Below are positions 1 to 8,424 of a stretch of DNA of 27,325 bases, piece after piece. The DNA comes from DATMMS01 sp036824145 (GTDB lineage Bacteria; Chloroflexota; Dormibacteria; DASZGP01). A program made the position numbers and the translations under genes. The notes below the pieces were generated by a model. The model searched no databases, was not told the DNA's origin, and saw nothing but the letters and a program-made list of their open reading frames with translations. Where the stretch lies: the NCBI GenBank assembly GCA_036824145.1, contig DAITAT010000027.1:1-27325 (forward strand), given 5' to 3'. How positions within the stretch are numbered: the stretch's first letter is position 1; the number at the start of each line of letters is the position of its first letter.

Positions 1-1178
1 CGAGACTCCAGCAGAATCCAGGCGGCCAGCAGTCCCGTGGAGAGCGTAGAGACAAAGTAGATCACCGGCATCGCGGACCCCTGGTTCTGCGAGAACCAGA
101 GGTCGATCCAGATGATGGCCGGGAGGACTCCGGCGGTCACCGCCGCGACGCCGCGCAAGCGTCCGGCCAAGAGCAGGAAGGCAAGCGGCCAGGCCATGTA
201 CTGGTCGGAGACCCCTGGAGCCAGGGTGATCAGCACCAGGGCGCTGACCCCAACCACCTCGGCGGCAGATGCGCCCCGGCGGGCCATCAGGAAACCGGCG
301 CCGAGCGTGCCGATGCCGGCGACCAGGGTGGCGGCCACCAGGATGGGCACGGCGGCGTGGTCGGGAATCAGGAAGCCCATCCCCAGCCCCTGCCAATGTG
401 AGACGTAGATCGCCACCCTGAGGATGCCGGGGCCCAGGTGGGCGGGGTGGATCACGCCGTAGACGGCGAATGCCAGGGCCGGCGCCACCGCCATTGTCGC
501 AACCGTCGCCCACCGTCGACTCCTAGGGACGAGGGCCAGCACCGGTAGGGCGAAGTAGAGCGGCCATGGTTTGACGGTCGCGGCCAGGCCCACGAGCAGG
601 CCACCTCTCAGTGGCCGGCTTCCGATGGTGGCCGTGGCCAGCAGCAGCGGCAGCGCCACCACCGGGTCGAATTGCCCATGTAAGGTCGGCACCGCAGCGG
701 CCACCGGGTTCAGCGCGTAGATCCAGCCCGCGCGAACACCCACTGAATCCCGACGTAGCAGCGTCAGTGTCGGGGCAATGGCGGCGTCCAAGCTCCAGAA
801 GGGCGCCCGTACGACGGCCGCGAAGAGGTGGTCGTGGCCGGTGGGGACGATGGACGCGGCGGTCGCCCACCACCAGTAGATCAGTGGCGGATAGTTCGAC
901 AGGCCGATCCAGGGCGGCACAAAGATATCCCCACCCTGGCGGAGATGGTCGCCCACGAAGCGGAAGGCGTGGAAGATGTCGTACGGACTGCCGTCGACGA
1001 CCAATGAGAGCGACGCCCGAAAGGCCAGCGCCACGACCAGGATCGCGGCGGCCGGGAGCCACCGGCGCCGCGGCTCTCGCTTTCCCCGACTGATGGCGAC
1101 CCCGATCCCGACAGCGGCGGCCGCAACCATCCCCGCCACGGCGAGACCGCGAGCGGTGGGGTAGGGCAGCGGGATCAC
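1..1178 (-). CDS. GT-C / GT87-like membrane glycosyltransferase (3' end outside window)
   Basis: The reverse strand is open for 392 codons from a GTG at 1178 to the window edge, so the C-terminus is missing. The product is very hydrophobic with about nine or ten membrane segments. It carries features of polyprenyl-phosphate-dependent GT-C transferases (DUF2029/GT87): an early acidic loop (SPYDIFHAF), an aromatic stretch NYPPLIYWWW, a GQFDPVVALPLLLA segment and an AATVKPWPLYFALP segment. By family knowledge such proteins transfer mannose or another hexose from a lipid carrier outside the membrane; the substrate cannot be read here. No in-frame start lies between GTG 1178 and a TGA about 40 nt upstream. 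No Shine-Dalgarno is visible, but TACTCT lies 6 nt before the GTG, which suits a leaderless start. The gene begins 31 nt after the ABC permease stop, so it may also be read through from that operon. Family fairly sure, substrate unknown. Confidence 0.72.
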   Translation of the reverse strand, partial: MIPLPYPTARGLAVAGMVAAAAVGIGVAISRGKREPRRRWLPAAAILVVALAFRASLSLVVDGSPYDIFHAFRFVGDHLRQGGDIFVPPWIGLSNYPPLIYWWWATAASIVPTGHDHLFAAVVRAPFWSLDAAIAPTLTLLRRDSVGVRAGWIYALNPVAAAVPTLHGQFDPVVALPLLLATATIGSRPLRGGLLVGLAATVKPWPLYFALPVLALVPRSRRWATVATMAVAPALAFAVYGVIHPAHLGPGILRVAIYVSHWQGLGMGFLIPDHAAVPILVAATLVAGIGTLGAGFLMARRGASAAEVVGVSALVLITLAPGVSDQYMAWPLAFLLLAGRLRGVAAVTAGVLPAIIWIDLWFSQNQGSAMPVIYFVSTLSTGLLAAWILLES

Positions 1179-1190
1179 GCGTACAGAGTA
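1179..1190 (-). promoter_or_regulatory. Putative leaderless promoter (-10 TACTCT) for the glycosyltransferase
   Basis: On the minus strand TACTCT occupies 1190-1185, followed by six bases and then the GTG start at 1178. Transcription starting 6-7 nt after the -10 would begin at the start codon itself. No good -35 hexamer is seen. The same geometry recurs at five other genes in the window, which is the main support. Confidence 0.38.
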
Positions 1191-1209
1191 GGTGCGCCCC
1201 GCGGGCCGA

Positions 1210-2004
1210 CTAGGTCAGGAGCAGCTTGTTGAGGCGCCGGGAGGTTACGGCCAGCGAGAGGATGCCGAGGACCGCGAGATAGGCGATGTCAATCAGCAGC
1301 TGGGGACCGAGGTTGCCGGTCGTCAGCCCACGGATGAGGTCGACGCCGCGGTAGAGCGGCGTCAGCTGCACCAGGACTTGCACCGGCTGGGGATAGGCGG
1401 TGATGGGGAAGAAGGTGGCTGAGAACAAGAACAACGGCACCAGCGCCAGCTGGACCAGGTCGAAGTCTTCCCATCTCTTGATGAAGGTCGTGGTCGCCGT
1501 GCCCACGGCGGCGAAGGTGAAGCCGATCAGCACCGCCGCCGGCAGGGCCAGGACGGCGGTCGGCGAGGCGACCAGGCGCAGCGCCACCATCACCGCGATG
1601 AAGCCCGTCGAATAAATGCTGCCGCGCATCAGCGCCCACGTCACCTCGCCCAGCGCCACGTCCGCGGTGCCGACCGGGGTGGCCAGGATAGCGTCGTAAG
1701 TGCGGGCATATTTGAGCTTGTAGAAGAGGTTGAAGGTGCTGTCGTAGATGGCGCCGTTCATGGCCGCGGTCGCCATCAGCGCCGGCGCTACGAAGACGGC
1801 GTAGCTGACCGGGTGCCCGTTGGCGTCCTGCACGCGACCCACCAGCGAGCCGACGCCGTAGCCAATGCCGAAGAGATAGAGGAGGGGCTCGAAGAAGCCG
1901 GAGAAGATGATGATCCACGTCCGCCGGTAGACCAGCAGGTTGCGCTCCACCAGGCGCTGCGCGCGGCGGGGCAGCATCACCCGCATCGTCATCGACCGGG
2001 GCAT
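1210..2004 (-). CDS. ABC-2 type transporter permease (NodJ/DrrB family), second copy
   Basis: This is a 264-residue integral membrane protein of the ABC-2 permease family, with six predicted membrane segments. It starts RSMTMRVMLPRRAQRLVERNLLVYRR and has the family motif ARTYDAILATPVGTADVALGE near the second membrane segment and FLFSATFFPITAYP near the fifth. The frame stays open upstream to 2517, but that part lies inside the preceding permease and reads as nonsense. I choose ATG 2004, which has GAGG about 8 nt upstream. It begins 8 nt after the stop of the first permease. With that paralogue and the ATPase it should form an exporter with two different membrane subunits. Cargo could be a drug, a lipid-linked sugar or a polysaccharide precursor; the adjacent glycosyltransferase hints at a glycan or glycolipid, but that is inference. 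Confidence 0.88.
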   Translation of the reverse strand: MPRSMTMRVMLPRRAQRLVERNLLVYRRTWIIIFSGFFEPLLYLFGIGYGVGSLVGRVQDANGHPVSYAVFVAPALMATAAMNGAIYDSTFNLFYKLKYARTYDAILATPVGTADVALGEVTWALMRGSIYSTGFIAVMVALRLVASPTAVLALPAAVLIGFTFAAVGTATTTFIKRWEDFDLVQLALVPLFLFSATFFPITAYPQPVQVLVQLTPLYRGVDLIRGLTTGNLGPQLLIDIAYLAVLGILSLAVTSRRLNKLLLT

Positions 2005-2012
2005 CGCCGCCC

Positions 2013-2786
2013 TCAAGCCACCAGCCTCCGCCGCAACATGAAGTAGGCGGCGGTGCCGCCCGCGACGACGTAGACCAGCGGCACGACGATGTGGATCAAG
2101 GCTTCGCCGGCGCTGATCCGGCCGAGCGTGAGCCCGCGGCTGAGAGCAACGCCGTGCGCCAGCGGGGTGAGCCAGGTGACCCCCTGCAGAACTGCGGGGA
2201 GTCGATCCAGCGGGAAGAAGGTGCCCCCGAAGAGAAACAGCGGCGTGATCACAAACCTGGTCAGGGCGGCAAATCCGCTGTCTCGGCGTTGGGAGGCGGA
2301 GAAGGCCATGATCGGAGCCGCGAAGGCCACCCCGGTGAGGATCCCGGCGCCGATGGCAAGCGGCGCCAGCGGCGAGTGGGTCGCTCCCACGACCTGCATC
2401 ACCGCGTAGAAGATGATCGCGACCAGAGCCACCCGCGCGGTGATCCAGGCAAGCTCGCCCAGGACCAGGTCGCGGACCCGCATCGGCGTTGCCAGGATGG
2501 CGTCGTATGTCTTCCACCAGACGACCTTGGCCATGATCGGGTAAGTCATCTCAGCGGCCGCGGTCTGCATCGCCGTCGCCACCAAGAGGCCTGGGGCGAT
2601 GAAGTCGCGGTAGGGGACGCCGCCCACGCCGCCGCTGTTCCTGTTGATCAGGCCGCCCAGGCCGATGCCCATGGCGGTGAGAAAGAAGATCGGCGAGATG
2701 AACGACACCAGCACCGAGCCTCGCCACACCCGTCGATAGGCGAGGGCGTTGTGCTCGAAGACTCGAAGCGCCGCGGTGGCCGCCAT
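2013..2786 (-). CDS. ABC-2 type transporter permease (NodJ/DrrB family), first copy
   Basis: A 257-residue membrane protein with about six hydrophobic segments. It shares the motif KTYDAILATPMRVRDLVLGELAW with the next gene, plus FLFGGTFFPLDRLPAVLQ near the fifth segment, so the two permeases are paralogues that probably arose by duplication. ATG 2786 begins one base after the ATPase stop codon, so translation is likely coupled. The family (NodJ, DrrB) exports lipo-oligosaccharides or amphipathic drugs. The substrate cannot be inferred from sequence. Confidence 0.9.
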   Translation of the reverse strand: MAATAALRVFEHNALAYRRVWRGSVLVSFISPIFFLTAMGIGLGGLINRNSGGVGGVPYRDFIAPGLLVATAMQTAAAEMTYPIMAKVVWWKTYDAILATPMRVRDLVLGELAWITARVALVAIIFYAVMQVVGATHSPLAPLAIGAGILTGVAFAAPIMAFSASQRRDSGFAALTRFVITPLFLFGGTFFPLDRLPAVLQGVTWLTPLAHGVALSRGLTLGRISAGEALIHIVVPLVYVVAGGTAAYFMLRRRLVA

Positions 2787-2787
2787 C

Positions 2788-3729
<942 letters not shown>

Positions 3730-3790
3730 GGCAGGCTGTCGAGGATATCTCAGCGTTTATTCGTCGATGGCCTCGCCGGGCGGACCCGGT

Positions 3791-4249
3791 CTAGGCATCA
3801 AGCGCTTGCAGCACCTCTTCGGCGTGGCCGGCGGGCTTGACGCCCTCCCAGACCCTGGCGATCTTGCCGTCCTTGCCGATCAGGAAGGTATTTCGCTTCA
3901 CGCCCAGAAACTCGCGGCCCTTGAACTTCTTCGAGCCCCAGCTGTCGTAGGCCGCGGTGACGGTGTGGTCGGGATCGCTCAGGAGCGGGAAGTTTAGCCC
4001 GTACTTCTGGGTGAACTTGGTGTGCGACTTGACGCTGTCGGTGCTGACGCCATAGACGATGGCGCCGAGCTTGTCGAACTCCGGGCTGAGATCGCGGAAG
4101 CTGCACGCCTCAACGGTGCAGCCGGGCGTATTGTCGCGGGGATAGAAGTACAGCACCACCGGTTTGCCCTTGAGGTCGCCGAGGTGAACGCTGTCACCGT
4201 CGCCGGTCTGAAGTTCGAAGTCGGGGGCCTGGTCGCCAGCTTTGAGCAT
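3791..4249 (-). CDS. bcp: Thiol peroxidase, Bcp/PrxQ-type peroxiredoxin
   Basis: A 152-residue thioredoxin-fold peroxidase that reduces H2O2 and organic hydroperoxides with electrons from thioredoxin. The peroxidatic Cys44 is in YPRDNTPGCTVEACSFRD, and Cys49 five residues later is the resolving Cys of the atypical 2-Cys Bcp/PrxQ subgroup. The later GVKRNTFLIGKDGKI segment and the length also match the family. No signal peptide is seen, so it acts in the cytosol. ATG 4249 follows a strong GGGAGGAGG ribosome-binding site. It is divergent from the folE unit across about 130 bp, and no clear OxyR or Fur-like site is recognisable there. Confidence 0.95.
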   Translation of the reverse strand: MLKAGDQAPDFELQTGDGDSVHLGDLKGKPVVLYFYPRDNTPGCTVEACSFRDLSPEFDKLGAIVYGVSTDSVKSHTKFTQKYGLNFPLLSDPDHTVTAAYDSWGSKKFKGREFLGVKRNTFLIGKDGKIARVWEGVKPAGHAEEVLQALDA

Positions 4250-4343
4250 GAGTCCTCCTCCCAGAGCTAACCGCCGCGGGTCCGCGAATATGCCGAGAAC
4301 TCAGGCGATACCAACTGGGGTCCCAAGCTCGAGACACAAGCGA

Positions 4344-4379
4344 CTGGAATTCGCCCGAACAACGGTTACATTTGCGGGG
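4344..4379 (+). promoter_or_regulatory. Putative promoter for the folE unit
   Basis: TACATT at 4367-4372 is a plausible -10, with a weak -35 CTGGAA 17 bp upstream (4344-4349). Seven bases separate the -10 from ATG 4380, so RNA would start at that ATG. The -35 is poor and the call rests on the recurring spacing in this window. Confidence 0.4.
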
Positions 4380-4454
4380 ATGCGATTCTTGGCGGACAGG
4401 GACATCGTCGATGACGCGTGCGACGCGCAGTTCGTCGGCGACCTCGAAGAGTAA
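4380..4454 (+). CDS. Possible 24-residue leaderless upstream ORF before folE
   Basis: An ATG at the predicted transcription start opens a 24-codon frame (starting MRFLADRDIVDD, ending GDLEE) that stops with TAA directly abutting the GTG of folE, in the same frame. The peptide is strongly acidic and matches no family I know. It could be a leader that couples translation to folE or limits it, or it may be chance. An alternative is that a read-through or a sequence variant would make it the N-terminus of FolE, but family comparison does not need those residues. Confidence 0.3.
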   Translation: MRFLADRDIVDDACDAQFVGDLEE

Positions 4455-5099
4455 GTGCTAGGCGATCCCGAAGAAACCTCAGCCTGGGAGCAGTCAGCTC
4501 CCCGCGCGGTGGAGCCCGCCGATTGGGAGCGGTACGAGGCCTACATGGCCGAGATCTTCACGGCCTTCGGCATGGATCTCGAGACCGCCGCCACCGAGCG
4601 CACACCCCACCGGTTCCTGAGGGCGATGTACGACTCCACCGCCGGGTATGAGGGCGACGCCAAACTGCTGACCGCCTTCCCGACCGAGTGCCACGGTGGA
4701 CCGGATTGCAGGATAAGCCAGGTCATCGAGGGGCCGATCTCCTTCTTCGCCCTTTGCGAGCACCATGCCCTGCCCTTCTTCGGCACCGCCTACGTCGGCT
4801 ACATCGCCCACGAGCAGATCATCGGCATCTCCAAGCTGACCCGGCTGGTGCGTCTCTTTGCGCGGCGATTCACGGTGCAGGAGCGGATCGGTGTGGAGGT
4901 CGCCGACCTGCTCGTCGGCCTGATGGAGCCACACGGCGTGGCCGTCCACCTCGACGCCGTTCACCTCTGCACCCAGATGCGCGGAGTCCGCGAGGAGAAG
5001 TCGCATACCGTGACCACCTTCTGGCGGGGCAGTTACGAGGATGACCCCGAGCTGCGCCGCGAGTTTCTGGCGACCGCCGGCGGCATCGACCGGGGGTAG
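4455..5099 (+). CDS. folE: GTP cyclohydrolase I
   Basis: A 214-residue enzyme that converts GTP to 7,8-dihydroneopterin triphosphate, the first step to folate and other pterins. The zinc and catalytic motif CEHH is at 101-104 and the third zinc ligand Cys172 is in HLCTQMRGVRE. Between them are GISKLTRLVRLFARR and VQERI, typical of the toroidal type I enzyme. The GTG start directly follows the TAA of an in-frame short ORF and has only a weak GAAGAG upstream, so coupled translation is plausible. The next gene starts 4 nt after the stop, behind a G-rich stretch within the folE end. Family identity is secure. Confidence 0.96.
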   Translation: MLGDPEETSAWEQSAPRAVEPADWERYEAYMAEIFTAFGMDLETAATERTPHRFLRAMYDSTAGYEGDAKLLTAFPTECHGGPDCRISQVIEGPISFFALCEHHALPFFGTAYVGYIAHEQIIGISKLTRLVRLFARRFTVQERIGVEVADLLVGLMEPHGVAVHLDAVHLCTQMRGVREEKSHTVTTFWRGSYEDDPELRREFLATAGGIDRG

Positions 5100-5103
5100 G
5101 CTG

Positions 5104-5925
5104 ATGGCCGGCGCCGCAGGCCTCGCCCCCTTCGAGGTTCTCTTCGAAGCCCGTTCTGGACCGACGGTGGCGGTGCCGCCGAAGCTTCGCCGGATCTACG
5201 GAGGCGACGTCCGGATCGGGTCGCGGGCGCTTTACGCCAACCTCGTATCCTCCATCGACGGCATCGTGGCGGTGGAGAACACGCCCTCATCGGGGTCGCT
5301 CATTTCCGGCAAGAGCCAGTCGGATCGGTTTCTCATGGGGCTCCTGCGGGCGCTGGCGGACGCCGTGCTGGTGGGGGCGGGCACGCTGCGGGCCACCCCT
5401 GGCCATTACTGGACGGCGCAGCACATCTTCCCGGCGCTGGCCGCCGACTTCGAAGTCCTGCGACGCTCGATGCACCGCGCTACCGACCCGCGCCTGGTGG
5501 TCCTGAGCTCCAGCGGCGACCTCCCCGGGTCGCACCCGGCGTTGGAGCGAGGCGCGCTGGTGCTGACCACTGCCGACGGCGCCCGTCGCGCCCGCCGCCA
5601 GCTGCCCAGCACCTGCGAGGTCAAGGTCCTGTCGCGTGGGAGGCAGGTGCCCGTGGCGGCCGCCGTCAAGCTGCTGCGGGCGGAGGGCTACGCGTCGCTG
5701 CTGAGCGAAGCCGGCGGCGTGGTCATGGGCCAGCTGGTCCGCGACGAACTTGTCGATGAGCTCTACCTGACCATCTCGCCGGTGCTGGCCGGGCGCGTGC
5801 GGGGCGACGGCAACAAGGGCATGGTCGAGGGGGTTCACCTCCTGCCCGAGCACCTGCGGCAGATGCGACTGGTCTCGGCGCGCCGTCACCAGAGCCACCT
5901 GTTCCTGCGCTACCAGCGGCCCTGA
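5104..5925 (+). CDS. RibD C-terminal / dihydrofolate-reductase-like pyrimidine reductase
   Basis: A 273-residue protein of the RibD_C fold, the NADPH-dependent reductase domain used in riboflavin synthesis and related to dihydrofolate reductase. Visible are the strand NLVSSIDG (46-53), SDRFLMGLLRALADAVLVGAGTLR (about 73-96, cofactor-binding region), LLSEAGGVVMGQLV and DELYLTISPVLAGR. The RibD deaminase domain is absent. ATG 5104 lies 4 nt after the folE stop with GGGGGTAGG just upstream, so the two are almost certainly one operon. Stand-alone RibD_C proteins may act in riboflavin synthesis or, in some bacteria, supplement dihydrofolate reduction. The link to folE makes a pterin or folate role attractive but unproven. 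Confidence 0.85.
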   Translation: MAGAAGLAPFEVLFEARSGPTVAVPPKLRRIYGGDVRIGSRALYANLVSSIDGIVAVENTPSSGSLISGKSQSDRFLMGLLRALADAVLVGAGTLRATPGHYWTAQHIFPALAADFEVLRRSMHRATDPRLVVLSSSGDLPGSHPALERGALVLTTADGARRARRQLPSTCEVKVLSRGRQVPVAAAVKLLRAEGYASLLSEAGGVVMGQLVRDELVDELYLTISPVLAGRVRGDGNKGMVEGVHLLPEHLRQMRLVSARRHQSHLFLRYQRP

Positions 5926-5994
5926 CGCCCCTTTGGCTCCCCACCGTACACTCGGTGAGCGTCCGCCGCCGCCGTCGGCAGCTAGGAGCGATTG

Positions 5995-6978
5995 ATGCAA
6001 CTCCAGACTGTGAGGATCCATGGCCATCAGGTCGGCTACTACGCGGCCGGTTCCGGCCCGGCCCTGATCCTGGTGCACGGGGTTGCCAGCAGTTCTCGCA
6101 CCTGGCGCCGGGTCATTCCCCGACTTGCCGAGCGATTCACCGTGGTCGCGCCAGACCTGCTGGGGCACGGCGCTTCGGCCAAGCTCCGGGGCGACTACTC
6201 GCTGGGCGCCCACGCCAGCGGCATCCGCGACCTGATGGTCGCGCTCGGCATCGACCGCGCCACCCTGGTCGGCCATTCCCTGGGCGGTGGAGTAGCGATG
6301 CAGTTCGCCTACCAGTTCCCGGAGCGGATCGAGCGGCTGGTCCTGGTCGGCAGCGGCGGCCTCGGCGAGGAGGTCTCCCTGCTGCTCCGGGTGCTCACCC
6401 TGCCAGGCGCCGAATACATCCTGCCCTTGGGTTGCCGCCCCGAGTTCAGCCGAGCCATCGCCCGCGGCACCGGCTGGCTGGGGCGGATCGGCGTGCGACC
6501 TTCCGCCCTGGCTGAGGAGATCTGGAACGGCTACGTCTCGCTGGGCACCAAGGACAGCCGCAATGCCTTCCTGCACACATTGCGCTCGGTTGTCGACGTC
6601 ACCGGCCAGCGCGTCAGCGCCATCGATCGGCTCTACCTGGCTCGGGAGGTGCCCACCCTGATCGTGTGGGGAGATCGCGACCCGCTGATCCCGGTGGCCC
6701 ACGGCCGGCGCGCCCACCGCGCGATCAAGGGCAGCGTGCTCAAGGTGTACCGGGACGTGGGCCACTTTCCCCACTTCGACGAGCCCGAGCGATTCGTCGA
6801 TGACCTGGTCGACTTTATCGACTCCACCGAACCCGCCCACGGCAATGACCGCGAGTGGCAGGAACTGATCCGCGGCAGCGCCGCCGCACCCGCCCGGAAG
6901 CCAACCGGGCGGCGCCAGCCAGCCCGGCCCGCGACCAAGGGCGAGATCCCCGCGGTCGCGGTCGCGGCCGAGGTTTGA
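5995..6978 (+). CDS. Alpha/beta-fold hydrolase
   Basis: A 327-residue cytosolic hydrolase with oxyanion segment VHGVASSSRTW (28-38), nucleophile elbow GHSLGG with Ser95, acid Asp229 in VWGDRDPLIP and His257 in DVGHFPHFDEP. These form a complete catalytic triad. A tail of about 45 residues rich in Arg, Pro and Ala follows the fold and looks disordered. ATG 5995 is preferred over TTG 5992 because GGAG lies 7 nt upstream. A possible -10 TACACT sits at 5947-5952, so it may have its own promoter separate from folE. The substrate could be an ester, epoxide, lactone or haloalkane; the sequence does not decide. Confidence 0.9.
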   Translation: MQLQTVRIHGHQVGYYAAGSGPALILVHGVASSSRTWRRVIPRLAERFTVVAPDLLGHGASAKLRGDYSLGAHASGIRDLMVALGIDRATLVGHSLGGGVAMQFAYQFPERIERLVLVGSGGLGEEVSLLLRVLTLPGAEYILPLGCRPEFSRAIARGTGWLGRIGVRPSALAEEIWNGYVSLGTKDSRNAFLHTLRSVVDVTGQRVSAIDRLYLAREVPTLIVWGDRDPLIPVAHGRRAHRAIKGSVLKVYRDVGHFPHFDEPERFVDDLVDFIDSTEPAHGNDREWQELIRGSAAAPARKPTGRRQPARPATKGEIPAVAVAAEV

Positions 6979-6984
6979 GCGGCG

Positions 6985-7737
6985 GTGGGCGGCCAGCTAC
7001 TCGCCTTCGGGGCGGCCTTCCTCGGCTCCACCGTGGAGTCGGTGGAGGCGCTGACGATCGTGCTGGCCGTGGGTCTGACCCGGGGCTGGCGAGCGCCTCT
7101 CTACGGCACCGTGACAGCGCTGGTCCTGCTCGCGGCACTGGTATTGGCGTTCGGGGAGCTCATCACGAAGACGGTGCCGGAGTCGACGCTGAAGCTGGTC
7201 GTCGGCACCCTGATCTTGCTCTTCGGCCTGCGCTGGCTGCACAAGGCGGTGCTGCGGTCGGCCGGCGTCATCCCGATGCACGACGAGGAGGAGGAATTCG
7301 AGGAGACGATCTCCGAGCTGGCCGCCGATAAGCCCGCCGCCAAGTTCGATTGGGCCGGCTTCGTGATCGCCCTCAAGGGCGTGTTCCTGGAAGGCATGGA
7401 AGTCGCCTTCATAGTCTTTGCCGTCGGCGCCAACAGCAAGAGCCTGTTCGTTGCCACCCTCGGCGGGGTGGCGGCGATGATCGTGGTGGCGATCGCGGGC
7501 CTCTTTGTTCGCCACCCGCTGGCGAGGGTGCCCGAGAACACCCTCAAGTACTCGGTCGGCCTGATCCTGGCCAGCCTGGGCACGTTCTGGGCTGCCGAGG
7601 GGATGGGCGTCTCGTGGCCTCTCGATTTCGTCTCCATCTTCGGCCTGGCGGTGATCTTCTTCGCCGCCTCGCAAGGGGCGGTCAGCCTCAACCGGCATTA
7701 CGCTGATCCTCAGTTGAGCGCCCAGGTAACGGCATGA
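6985..7737 (+). CDS. COG4280-like multispanning membrane protein with two ExxE motifs
   Basis: A 250-residue membrane protein with six or seven predicted spans, resembling the uncharacterised COG4280 group. Two membrane segments contain paired acids: ESVEA (18-22) in the first half and EGMEV (136-140) in the second, each followed by a hydrophobic run. This inverted-repeat-like layout recalls the RExxE motifs of Ftr1 iron permeases and other transporters that carry metal ions. The loop at 100-107 is a run of acids (DEEEEFEE), a possible cation-binding site. GTG 6985 is 6 nt after the hydrolase stop and the next ORF overlaps by 4 nt (ATGA). A cation transporter role is inference from these motifs. 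Confidence 0.7.
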   Translation: MGGQLLAFGAAFLGSTVESVEALTIVLAVGLTRGWRAPLYGTVTALVLLAALVLAFGELITKTVPESTLKLVVGTLILLFGLRWLHKAVLRSAGVIPMHDEEEEFEETISELAADKPAAKFDWAGFVIALKGVFLEGMEVAFIVFAVGANSKSLFVATLGGVAAMIVVAIAGLFVRHPLARVPENTLKYSVGLILASLGTFWAAEGMGVSWPLDFVSIFGLAVIFFAASQGAVSLNRHYADPQLSAQVTA

Positions 7738-7936
7738 AGTTCCTCCGCGCCGCGGTCGAGCAGGTGGTCAAGCTGTTCGTCACCGACTGGACCCAGACCG
7801 CGGGCATCGCCCTCATCCTGGTCATCGGGCTTCTGGTGGCTCGGCAGATGCGCTCTGTGCCGGTGGGGTTCGCCATTGCTGTTCTGCTCGGCCTGCACCT
7901 GGTCTATACCACCGCCACCGAGGCGCGGCGCCGCCG
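7734..7936 (+). CDS. Small membrane protein, C-terminus lost in gap
   Basis: ATG 7734 overlaps the stop of the COG4280-like gene (ATGA), and 67 codons are visible before the run of N. The product has an amphipathic start (FLRAAVEQVVKLFVTDW) and about two hydrophobic segments (AGIALILVIGLLVA and VGFAIAVLLGLHLVY), ending in ATEARRR. I do not recognise a family. The overlapping start suggests a partner subunit or accessory to the transporter-like neighbour. The true length is unknown because of the gap. Confidence 0.6.
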
Positions 7937-8036
7937 NNNNNNNNNNNNNNNNNNNNNNNNNNNNNNNNNNNNNNNNNNNNNNNNNNNNNNNNNNNNNNNN
8001 NNNNNNNNNNNNNNNNNNNNNNNNNNNNNNNNNNNN
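7937..8036. other. Assembly gap, exactly 100 N
   Basis: The run is exactly 100 bases, the usual placeholder for a gap of unknown size. It cuts the 3' ends of two convergent genes, so the linkage of the left and right parts depends on scaffolding. Confidence 0.98.
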
Positions 8037-8424
8037 TCGAGGCCTTGCTCCCGCCCGCCTTGGCGGGCGTCACCAGCCCCTGGTTGATCAGATGGTTGAC
8101 CAGCCCCACGACGATGTCGCCGTGGGTGCACATGGCTGTCGTCGGGCCCGGCGCGGTGATCAGTGCCAGGGCGTCGGCCATCGGGGTTGCCTCAGCCAGG
8201 CGCGCCTCATCGACCACGGTAATGCCGATACGCGCGGCCAGCGGCTCGAGCGTTTGGCGGCAGCGCAGGTAGGGGCTGGAGAGCACCCGCTCGACTCCCG
8301 CCAGCAGGTCGGCGAGGGCCTCGGCCTGCTTCCAACCTTTGTCGGAGAGGCGTCGCAACTGGTCGGGCCCGGTCCACCTGACGCGGTCGCCGGCATGGGC
8401 GTGCCGGACCAGGTAGACCCTTAT
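8037..8424 (-). CDS. SixA-like histidine phosphatase domain, C-terminus lost in gap, no normal start codon
   Basis: About 129 residues of a histidine phosphatase domain are visible: VYLVRHAHAG with the catalytic RH, then LSDKGWKQAEALADLL, VLSSPYLRCRQTLEPLA and CTHGDIVVGLVNHL with the second catalytic His. The end around AGGSKAS is close to the usual KGS motif before the last strand, so probably only a few tens of residues are lost in the N run. The domain has no ATG, GTG or TTG at a sensible place: the frame passes through ATA at 8424 overlapping the TAA of the Nudix gene, and nothing better lies upstream. In mycobacterial MutT1 the same two domains are one polypeptide, so this may be a frameshifted fusion, programmed or artefactual. 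Role by homology: phosphoester removal, possibly of (di)nucleotide products. Confidence 0.75.

Noticed and set aside
2005..2517. N-terminal extension of the second ABC permease
   Set aside because: The open frame continues upstream, but it lies within the first permease gene and has no permease character; ATG 2004 has a ribosome-binding site.
5287..6840. 517-codon minus-strand open frame across the reductase and hydrolase genes
   Set aside because: It covers two well-supported plus-strand genes and the gap between them; its product is Gln/Asp/Gly-rich without a recognisable fold.
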